The notes below the pieces were generated by a model. It searched no databases. It saw nothing but the letters and a program-made list of their open reading frames with translations, and was not told where the DNA came from. The position numbers and the translations under genes are program-made. Positions 16,394 through 24,900 of a stretch of 35,351 nucleotides of DNA are shown here, piece by piece. Origin of the DNA: Chamaesiphon sp. GL140_3_metabinner_129_sub (lineage in GTDB: Bacteria; Cyanobacteriota; Cyanobacteriia; Cyanobacteriales; Chamaesiphonaceae); NCBI GenBank assembly GCA_025358725.1, contig JANYIT010000324.1, positions 1 through 35,351 on the forward strand, written 5' to 3'. The first letter of the stretch is position 1, and every line of letters starts with the position of its first letter.

Positions 16394-17491
16394 TCAATCA
16401 AAATCAAACAATTGTTGATACTTTATTAAAGCAGCTTCTAAAGAAAACTCTTGACCCCTTCTTCTCAACAATTCAGCATCGAGCGGGTTTTTCAAGGTAT
16501 CGATCATGGCTGTTGCTAAACCTTGAATATCTCCGACTTTTACTAAGGTACCATATTTACCATCAGCTAAAATTTCAGAAGGGCCACTTTCACAATCAGT
16601 AGAAACTACGGGGGTTCCTGCGAGCATTCCTTCTACAAGGACATTACCAAAGCCCTCAAATATTGAAGTCATTACCAGTACTTTAGCTTTTGGCATGTAA
16701 GCATAAGGATTGGCTACAAATCCTGGAAAAGCTACATTATCAACTAAATTGAGCTGCTGAACTAGCACTTCTAAATCGGGGAGTTCTTCTCCTTGTCCCA
16801 AAATCATCAATCTGACATTGTATTGCTTTTGAACTAATGCAAAAGCACGGATCAGGGTAGAAAAATCTTTTTGTTTAGTTAACCGTCCTACACCTAAAAT
16901 CACAGGTGGTTGGTGTTCTAAAAACCAAGGATGGTTGACTGGTTCGTGAAATTTTTCGAGCAGATCGGGAGTGAAAATTGGATTGTATATTACTTGAATA
17001 TTTTTTGAAGGTAGCCCACTCAACTTTTCGACATCATCAGCAACACCTTGTGATACTGAAACGACATTATTGGCAAAGGGGAACAACCAACGGACAAAAA
17101 AAGGTATGAGTTTAGATTTTAAATCATTCGATTGTTTGTAACTACAAGAAAGATGATTGTGGACAGTAACTATTAAGCGAGTAGGTACACGAGCGAGTAT
17201 TTTGGCAATAATTGATAACGTATTTGGATCTTCTAATGCAGAAATAAAAACTTTGGGGCGATTTTTCTTTAAATAGCTAACTAGTAAAGGTAGACTAGTA
17301 ATTAGTCTAGAACTTGAGAAGTTTATTAATCGCACATTTGGTGAAATAAGCTCTAGATATTCTCCTTCGAGTTTAACGATAACTAAATCTACTTTTAGCC
17401 CCTTTTCTGCAAACCCACTTGCTAAACTTAACATGACTTTTTCTGCACCGCCACCTTCAAGATTAACTAAGAAAAAGGCTATATCTGTCAT
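16394..17491 (-). CDS. GT4 family glycosyltransferase
   Basis: The 365-residue GT-B enzyme opens DIAFFLVNLEGGGAEKVMLSLA, the glycine-rich N-terminal loop of GT4 enzymes. It continues with VVSVSQGVADDV, IYNPI and the donor-domain start ILGVGRLTKQKDFSTLIRAFA. EX7E is intact at Glu279 and Glu287 (FEGFGNVLVEGML), followed by GTPVVSTDCESGPSEIL. It is a retaining sugar transferase of unknown donor. It is the first glycan gene after the NRPS-TE gene (126-base gap) and carries a clean Shine-Dalgarno AGGAG (17499-17503 on the plus strand) seven bases before its ATG, so it is translated independently of its upstream neighbour. Confidence 0.92.
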   Translation of the reverse strand: MTDIAFFLVNLEGGGAEKVMLSLASGFAEKGLKVDLVIVKLEGEYLELISPNVRLINFSSSRLITSLPLLVSYLKKNRPKVFISALEDPNTLSIIAKILARVPTRLIVTVHNHLSCSYKQSNDLKSKLIPFFVRWLFPFANNVVSVSQGVADDVEKLSGLPSKNIQVIYNPIFTPDLLEKFHEPVNHPWFLEHQPPVILGVGRLTKQKDFSTLIRAFALVQKQYNVRLMILGQGEELPDLEVLVQQLNLVDNVAFPGFVANPYAYMPKAKVLVMTSIFEGFGNVLVEGMLAGTPVVSTDCESGPSEILADGKYGTLVKVGDIQGLATAMIDTLKNPLDAELLRRRGQEFSLEAALIKYQQLFDFD

Positions 17492-17498
17492 TTGATAA

Positions 17499-17503
17499 CT
17501 CCT
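17499..17503 (-). promoter_or_regulatory. Strong Shine-Dalgarno of the GT4 gene
   Basis: AGGAG on the minus strand lies seven bases before the ATG at 17491. Most other starts in this cluster lack a site this clear, so this gene is probably well translated. Confidence 0.7.
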
Positions 17504-17617
17504 GATAAAAATCTGTACAATAAATACAAATCACAATACATATATATTTATCTATTAAAAAGAATTATTTGGATAATTCAGATAAAATGTGTAAACAAAG
17601 TGTATTTATAAAATATT

Positions 17618-20600
17618 TCAACATTCTTGCTCGTGGGCTAAATAAGAACTGAATTTAGCACACAATATTGTAACATTAGGTTCTTCCATAATCTCTATAT
17701 GTGATCCTGGCATTGACTCAATATCTACTCCATCACTAGCAAGAAATTTCCACTCTGATTCGGAATTATCTTCACCACCAATTCCCGGATCTGTACTTTT
17801 AAATAGAGTAACTTTGCCAACATATTGCTTGGGTATATAGCTGAATTGGGTAAGATAATTTGCCCAAAAGACATCTAGTAGCCTCAGTTCAGTAATAGAA
17901 CGTTTGATGTAGCGTAGATATGCTTTACGGAGCATGTTCGCATGACCTACGGTCAAATTCCAGTATAATCTTTCCCACACATAAGTTATTTGGTCTTTGA
18001 GGCTTAACTTTAACATCGTTCGTAAATGGGAAACAGTTTTTGTTAATAATGATGTTTGAGCGACAGCATTAATATCTGCATCCGATGTAGTTAGAGTAGG
18101 ACTAGCTGGATCTAATAAAGCCAGCAATTGAATTTCTTGACCTTGAGCCTGAAGTTGTTGAGCTACTTCAAAAGCAATTAGACCACCTAATGAAAAACCT
18201 GTTAGTAAATAAGGCCCTTGTGGTTGAACGCGTTGGATCTCTTGAATGTAGTTAGCTGCCATTTCTGGGATGGAAGTACAGAGGGGGTACTGGCCATCAA
18301 GTCCCTTGGATTGGAGTCCATATACAGACCGATCTGTTTCTAGATATTGGGCAAAATTTCGATAGAATAAAATATTGCCCCAAATAGCGTGCATACAAAA
18401 TAGAGGAGCTTTTGTAGGGCTACCTGTTTTTATTTGCACCAAAGATTGCCATGTTTTAGCAGATTCTTTGTGTTCAAAAACTTCGGCAAGATCTTCGATT
18501 GTTTGAGCGTGAAAAAGAGTGGATAGTAGAATATTTTTATTTAAAGTTTTTTCGATTTCATTAAATATTTTCACCGCCAGCAGAGAATGACCGCCCAATT
18601 CAAAGAAATTGTCTCTAATGCCGATCGATTGCACCCCCAATACCCGTTCCCAAATTTTGGTGAGCTGAAGTTCTAACTCGTTCCTGGGAGCCACAAATAT
18701 ATCTTCGGACTCTTGCCGATTGTATTCAGGGACAGGCAATGCTTGACGATCGACTTTACCATTGGGCGTAAGTGGTAAAGCATCGATCATCACAAAAGCT
18801 GAGGGAATCATATAATCTGGCAACTTCGATCGCAGAAATGTTTGTAACTCCCGACCTACGATGCTGCCACTATCGGTGGGATATTCTTGTGACTGAAGAA
18901 TTACATAACCAACTAACCGTTTATCACCTGGTCGATCTTCACGATCGATCACTCTCACCTCTCGGACAATTGGATGCTGACTAATTACAGTTTCAATTTC
19001 GCCCAGCTCGATCCGGAAGCCACGGACTTTGACTTGATTGTCGATGCGTCCCAAGCATTCAATGTTGCCATCGGGGAGATAGCGGGCTAGATCGCCTGTT
19101 TTATACAGTTTTCCTGAAGCTGTGAATGGGTTCGGAATAAATCTTTCTAAGTTTAAGTCGGGACGATTGAGGTAGCCACGTGCTAATCCATCCCCACCGA
19201 TATAGAGTTCGCCCGGAATGCCGATTGGCAGGGGTTGGAGCTGGCAGTCCAGAATGTAGATTTGAGTATTGGCGATCGGTTTGCCGATGGGGATGCGTCG
19301 TTCATCTGCGTTAATTTGATGAATTGTTGACCAAATTGTGGTTTCAGTGGGGCCGTACATATTCCACACCGCAGCACTTTTTGATAATAACTGAGCTGCT
19401 AAATCATGAGTGATCGGTTCTCCCCCAGAGAGGATTTTCAGATGTTGATTACCTTGCCATGCGGCTGCTAGTAATAATTGCCAAGTTGCTGGAGTGGCTT
19501 GCATGATGGTGATTGCCGATCGATCGATTGTTGCTGCCAATTTTCGCCCATCCATGGCATCTTCCCGACTGAGTAGTACAACCCGTGCGCCGACAGTCAT
19601 CGGTAAGAAAATCTCCAGCACCGCAATATCAAAGGATAATGTGGTCACAGATAGTAGAATATCTGTAGCGGCGATGCCTGGTTGTTGCTGCATCGAAGTT
19701 AAAAAATTCACTACTCCCCGATGCCGAACTTCTACGCCTTTGGGTTTGCCTGTAGAACCTGATGTAAAAATTACATAGGCGATATTCTCAGCGGTGATGT
19801 TAACCAGCGGTGTGACTGCCGATGTTTGAGCAATTTTAGCCCAGTCGGTGTCCAGGCAAACTATTTGGTTGATTTGAGTGGGTAGGTGATCAACGAGCGG
19901 CTGTTGGGTTAATAAAACCTCGATCTGAGCAGTTTCGAGCATATACTCAATCCGATCGAGTGGATAATTGGGATCGATCGGCACATAAGCTCCACCTGCT
20001 TTGAGAATGCCCAGTAATCCTACTACCAGTTTCAGCGAACGCTCAACACAGATGCCGACAAAGGTTTCCGTCCGAACGCCCAGATCGACGAGGTAGTTGG
20101 CTAATTGATTTGCTTGACGATCTAGCTCTGCATAGGTGATCTGTTCGTCCTGATAGACTACAGCGATCGCCTGGGGAGTCAGTTTGACTTGCGCCTCAAC
20201 TAACTGATGCAGACACTTAGCATCTGGATATGTTGCCTGAGTAGCATTCCAATCTACGATTAACTGCTGTTGCTCTGGTGCCGCTAGTAAAGGTAACTTG
20301 GCAATTGACTGTGAGGGATGAGCGACAATTCCCGATAACAAAGTTTCCAACTCTGCCAACCGTCGCTTGATCGTCGCTGCATCAAATAAATTAGTGTTAT
20401 ATCGACATTCCAAGACGATTTTGCCATTAATTTCTAATGCATTGACAAATAGTTCAAAATTCCCAAAATCGCGAGGATTGGTAAAAGAGGCGATCTCTAG
20501 CCCCGGGAATGAAAGTAGATCCCCTGCTCGATCGAGATTAAAGATAATTGGGACGAGGGGAATCCGGCTCGGATCTCGTGGTAGAGCTAGTTTGCTCATC

Positions 20601-21685
20601 AAACTCCCAAATGTAAACTCTTGGTGATCGTAAGCATCTAAAATAGTTGCTCGACGGACTTTTAAGTATTCAGCGAAAGATGCTTGACTGTCAATTTTGG
20701 TGCGTAGCGGTAATAAATTTACGCAGTGTCCCACTAGTCGATCTTGCCCTGCCGCAGGTTGTCCCGCCGCAGGGAGTCCGACAATCAAATCATTTTGTCC
20801 TGTCAGTCGATGCAACCAGACCTCAAATCCAGCCAAAATAGTCGTCACCAAGCTACACCCAAATTTGGTGCCGAGCTGTTTGAGCTGGCTGACTAATTCG
20901 GGAGCTAAGTCTCGGTATTCACAGGTAGCATCATAAGTTCGGAGTGGTGGACGGGGGCGATCTGTGGGAAAGTCAACCACTGGCACCGAGTCAGCAAATT
21001 GAGCAAGCCAGTATTCTTCGATTTCGATCCCTTCTGGCTGCTGCGCTGCGGCTGCTTTGGCAATGGCATAGTCACTAAATTTTTCGGGAGCTGATAAATC
21101 GGCAATCGTGCCCTGATGGTAAGCAGCATATAACTTGCTGAGATCTTCGAGCAGCACGGCCAAAGACCAGCCGTCACAGATAATATGGTGGACATTGAGC
21201 AGCAGCAAATGTTCGCAAGCGTGCAATTTGATAATTTGTACGCTCAATAGTGGCCCTTTGACAATATCAAATGCTTGGTTGACATCTTGGTTCAATATTT
21301 GTGCCAGTTTGGCATCGCGGGCCGCTACTGTTAGGGCCGAAAGATCGATCAAGGGAATTTCGATTTTCAGGCTTGCCAGAATACACAATGTTTCGCCATG
21401 CGGACTAAAAGTTGTCCTCAGTGATTCATGTCTTTGCACTAATTGTTGGAGCGCAAATTCGAGAGCCGATCGATCCAGTTCGCCAGTTAATCGCAGTGAT
21501 TCAGACAGATTAGCTGCGCGATTAGCTGCATCCCCCATTTGGACGGACAGCCAAATTTCTGTTTGAGACTCGGTCGCTGGCGCAGTTAATAACAATTCAC
21601 CATCGGCAAACGGATCGAAGTCAACAGCAATTAATCTAGGCTGGGAAATTAACTTAGATGGAGGATCGATACAGACTGAATTCAT
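17618..21685 (-). CDS. NRPS termination module: C - A(Gly) - PCP - TE
   Basis: This 1355-residue single-module NRPS should be the last step of the line. The condensation domain (about 30-470) has an intact HHIICDG (166-172). The adenylation domain (about 490-985) has TSGSTGKPKG (641-650), YGPTE and NGKVDR with Lys977. The PCP (about 1005-1070) has GGHSLL with Ser1034 for phosphopantetheine. The thioesterase (about 1090-1350) has GFSLGG with Ser1165, Asp1192 and His1329. Hand alignment to GrsA gives the specificity residues D686 I687 L690 Q729 L752 G754 M776 I784 W785 K977. DILQLGMIWK is one residue from the known glycine code DILQLGLIW. The C domain carries a tandem PAAGQPAAGQ (305-314). It should join Gly to the amine product of the PKS and release it by hydrolysis, cyclisation or transfer. 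Confidence 0.95.
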   Translation of the reverse strand: MNSVCIDPPSKLISQPRLIAVDFDPFADGELLLTAPATESQTEIWLSVQMGDAANRAANLSESLRLTGELDRSALEFALQQLVQRHESLRTTFSPHGETLCILASLKIEIPLIDLSALTVAARDAKLAQILNQDVNQAFDIVKGPLLSVQIIKLHACEHLLLLNVHHIICDGWSLAVLLEDLSKLYAAYHQGTIADLSAPEKFSDYAIAKAAAAQQPEGIEIEEYWLAQFADSVPVVDFPTDRPRPPLRTYDATCEYRDLAPELVSQLKQLGTKFGCSLVTTILAGFEVWLHRLTGQNDLIVGLPAAGQPAAGQDRLVGHCVNLLPLRTKIDSQASFAEYLKVRRATILDAYDHQEFTFGSLMSKLALPRDPSRIPLVPIIFNLDRAGDLLSFPGLEIASFTNPRDFGNFELFVNALEINGKIVLECRYNTNLFDAATIKRRLAELETLLSGIVAHPSQSIAKLPLLAAPEQQQLIVDWNATQATYPDAKCLHQLVEAQVKLTPQAIAVVYQDEQITYAELDRQANQLANYLVDLGVRTETFVGICVERSLKLVVGLLGILKAGGAYVPIDPNYPLDRIEYMLETAQIEVLLTQQPLVDHLPTQINQIVCLDTDWAKIAQTSAVTPLVNITAENIAYVIFTSGSTGKPKGVEVRHRGVVNFLTSMQQQPGIAATDILLSVTTLSFDIAVLEIFLPMTVGARVVLLSREDAMDGRKLAATIDRSAITIMQATPATWQLLLAAAWQGNQHLKILSGGEPITHDLAAQLLSKSAAVWNMYGPTETTIWSTIHQINADERRIPIGKPIANTQIYILDCQLQPLPIGIPGELYIGGDGLARGYLNRPDLNLERFIPNPFTASGKLYKTGDLARYLPDGNIECLGRIDNQVKVRGFRIELGEIETVISQHPIVREVRVIDREDRPGDKRLVGYVILQSQEYPTDSGSIVGRELQTFLRSKLPDYMIPSAFVMIDALPLTPNGKVDRQALPVPEYNRQESEDIFVAPRNELELQLTKIWERVLGVQSIGIRDNFFELGGHSLLAVKIFNEIEKTLNKNILLSTLFHAQTIEDLAEVFEHKESAKTWQSLVQIKTGSPTKAPLFCMHAIWGNILFYRNFAQYLETDRSVYGLQSKGLDGQYPLCTSIPEMAANYIQEIQRVQPQGPYLLTGFSLGGLIAFEVAQQLQAQGQEIQLLALLDPASPTLTTSDADINAVAQTSLLTKTVSHLRTMLKLSLKDQITYVWERLYWNLTVGHANMLRKAYLRYIKRSITELRLLDVFWANYLTQFSYIPKQYVGKVTLFKSTDPGIGGEDNSESEWKFLASDGVDIESMPGSHIEIMEEPNVTILCAKFSSYLAHEQEC

Positions 21686-21941
21686 ACTAAAGGTTGAAAA
21701 TTAAAGTTTTGAAAAGAGAATTAAAAGTAGATGCTTTAAAATATATTTTTGATGACACCAATTTCAAGAATTAAAGCTACAGATCTTTACCCCACCCAAC
21801 CTCCCCTTATCAAGGGGAGGAGCTACATCTGTCATCTAGTAAGCTTAATTTGGTATGAGATCGAACCATTAGTAATTAAGTAATTTAAGGTGAAATTTTC
21901 GCGCTAGATGCGATCGAGTCTAGACCGGAAATTCAATTTAC
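21686..21941. repeat. Intergenic gap with a 9-bp perfect hairpin
   Basis: CCTCCCCTT (21800-21808) and AAGGGGAGG (21812-21820) form a perfect stem with loop ATC between the PKS and NRPS genes. There is no T run on either strand, so it is more likely a dispersed palindromic repeat than a terminator. It could still stabilise or process the long mRNA. Confidence 0.6.
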
Positions 21942-24900
21942 CTATTCAATTTGGAAGTATTTACCCGTCCGATTTGGGTCGGGAATAAACCAAGCTGGAT
22001 TCCCTTGCGGATCTCGACCTAGTTTGGCATTGGGCTGTGGCGGTTGACTGGCAAGTTGCTGATTACCATTGTGGGATACAGTTGCGAGTGGGCGACTCAC
22101 AGACGGCTCTGGTGGCGATAAAAATCCCGCAGTTTGTAACTCGTCAATACTTTCCCGAAAAGCTGTCATCACCACTGCCCAATCAGCATCGGTATGGGCT
22201 GTAGTCACGAAGCAAGGACGACGATCGTATATATAAATACCTTTGGCGCGGAGGAGGTAAAATAACAGATCTCTATCAACGAAATTGGGTGGATACTTCA
22301 ACAGAAACAGCGAACCAAAATGTTGAATGGTAAACGGTGCCCCAACTTGATCAAAATAAGCTGTTAGTTCTGCCACAAATCGATCGGTTGTAGCATTGAG
22401 CTGTTGTTGCAGACTAGGGCCACTTTGTTTGAGATGAGTGAGTACTGCTTTTGCCGCTGCCAGGGCGAGGGGATGACGCACGAATGTCCCAGCGAAGAAA
22501 GTCACACCTACTTCGGGGATTGAATCATCCCCAAATTGCCATTTGCCACCATCAAAAGCGTCCATGTAGGTGGAGCTGCCAGCAATGATCCCAATCGGGA
22601 GTCCACCACCGACGACCTTGCCATAGGTAGCGATATCAGCTTTGACCCCAAAATGCGCCTGTGCGCCCCCCAGGTGGATGCGGAATCCGGTCACAACTTC
22701 ATCAAAAATTAAGGCAATCCCCGCTTGCTGAGTGAATTCGCGCAGTTGGTGCAGCAGTTCACGAGGTTGGTATGCCGGAGATCGACTCTGGACTGGTTCG
22801 ACGATGACTGCGGCTAATTCATCAGCGCGACTGCGGAGAAGATCGAGCGCGTCTGGTGCGTCATAATCGATGACCAAAATATTGGCGACCATTTCGGCGG
22901 GGATACCTGGAGATGCCGGAATCGATCGCAATTGCTTGGTGCCGCGCACGATGACTTCATCCAAAATCCCATGATAAGATCCGGCGAAAATAGCGATTAA
23001 ATCCCGCCCAGTCACCGTCCGCGCGATGCGCACTGCGCCCAATACGGCTTCCGAGTCAGTATTGCAAAAGGCGGCTCGATCGAAATCGGTCAACTCGCAG
23101 ATCAGTTTGGCAACTTCACCAGCTAGGGGCGACTGTGGCCCAATTTCCATCCCGAGTTGGAGTTGGTCAGTAATTGCTGCCGTTACAAAAGCTGGCGACC
23201 ATCCGAATAAATTTAGACCAAATCCACTGACTAAATCGACATACTCATTGCCATCAATATCCCAGATTTTAGATCCACTCGATCGATTGACGACAATGGG
23301 ATAGACCATCTCTTTGAGCGTCGGATTGAATCCAGACACCGTGCGCGGATCTGCCAAATAAGCTCGATGCGCTCCCACAAATTCCTTAGATTTTTGAGTT
23401 TTCTGAGTATATCTGTAGATAATTTGGTCTAGATAAGTTCGTTGTCCATTTGTGAGCGTTTTAGTTTTATTTTTACTAGTATTTGGCAGTTCGATCCGAC
23501 TGCGCAATAGTTCAGGAGATGGGGTTTGCTGCGGATCGATCGTACCGATGGCGGTAGCTGTATTAGATTTTTCATTTTGCGGTGAGCTGACCCGCTCCAG
23601 GGGAATTGCCGTCGGTGTGGGCACGATCGGGACTGGAAGGACATGATTATTACCCAATAGAGCTAGTTGCTGGGTCATTAGTTGCAACTGTCGATCGATC
23701 ACCGATTCCACAAAACTCGATGAAACTGCTTGGGGCAAGAAATTTGGGGCAATCTCTGGTTGCGTCAGGGGAGCTACGGCAACAGTCGGCAGCGGCATCG
23801 GTGCAGTTGGGGCGATGGTGACGAGCGGTGCCACAATCGTAGGCACCTCTGCTGGCAAAACTTCTGGCGGTAAAACTTGGAGCAAAAATTCAGCTAGCGT
23901 GCCGAAAGTGGGGGAAATTTCTAGTAACTGCCTAAGTGTGACTTTGACCTTAAATTTTTTCTTCAAAGCCAGTCCCACTTGGGTGAGAGATAGAGAATCT
24001 AACCCCATCTCTAAAAATGTTGTTGATTCATTCATCTTCCCCATTTCCAGCCCTGATGTGGCGGTAAAAACTTCCTGGAGGAGGGTAATTAGCAATTCAT
24101 GGCGGGATGCCGAGCGTTCCAATAATGTAGGCGACATAACTGTTTCTAGCTGAGGTTGAGAAGTTGGTAAAGTTGGTAAATCTACCGCGACTGGATTGGG
24201 CTGATTGGAGTTGGGATGGGGGCTGGGATCGATCCAAAAGTGTTGACGATCAAAGGGATAAGTAGATAAAGGAATTCTCGATCGAATTTCCGCTCCCTCG
24301 AAGTTGTCCCAATTAATCGCCACTCCCGCTAACCACAATTGGCCTAATGCCTGTAGTAATGCTGTCCACTCTGTCGTGCTGTCCGATCGATCTCCGAGTG
24401 AAGAGATGGCAATTTGGGTTTGAATATCTTGTGCTTGTTGACGCGCTAGTGTCGCAGTCGTCGTGCGCGGGCCTACTTCTAATAACACCCGTTCTGGACG
24501 CTGCCAAATTGTTTGAATCCCCTGCGCAAATCGCACCGTCTGACGGAGATGATTTGCCCAGTAGTGGGGATCGGTTGCCTGCGCGTCAGTAATCCAATCG
24601 CCAGTAACTGTAGAAACAAAGGGAAGTTGCGGTGGCGATAATTTTACCTGTTGCGCCACTGCCGCAAAGGGCGCAATGATCGAGTCCATCATCGGCGAGT
24701 GGAAGGCGTGAGAAGTATGTAAATGACGACAGACTATTTCTTGGGCTTCTAGTTCGGCTTGAAGTGTGGCAATCGCTGGTTCTGGACCAGATACGACGCA
24801 CAGCGATGGCCCATTAATCGCGGCAATTGCCAGATCCGCACTCAATCTTGGCTCGATTTCTGCTGCTGGCAATCGCACTGAGAGCATCGATCCGCGTGGC

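Noticed and set aside
19494-19778. Plus-strand open frames antisense to the NRPS, and similar ones antisense to the PKS
   Set aside because: They are mirror frames caused by codon use of the large genes, without start signals or protein-like character.
21800-21820. 9-bp hairpin between the PKS and NRPS genes considered as a terminator
   Set aside because: No T run on either strand, and termination here would cut an assembly line in two.
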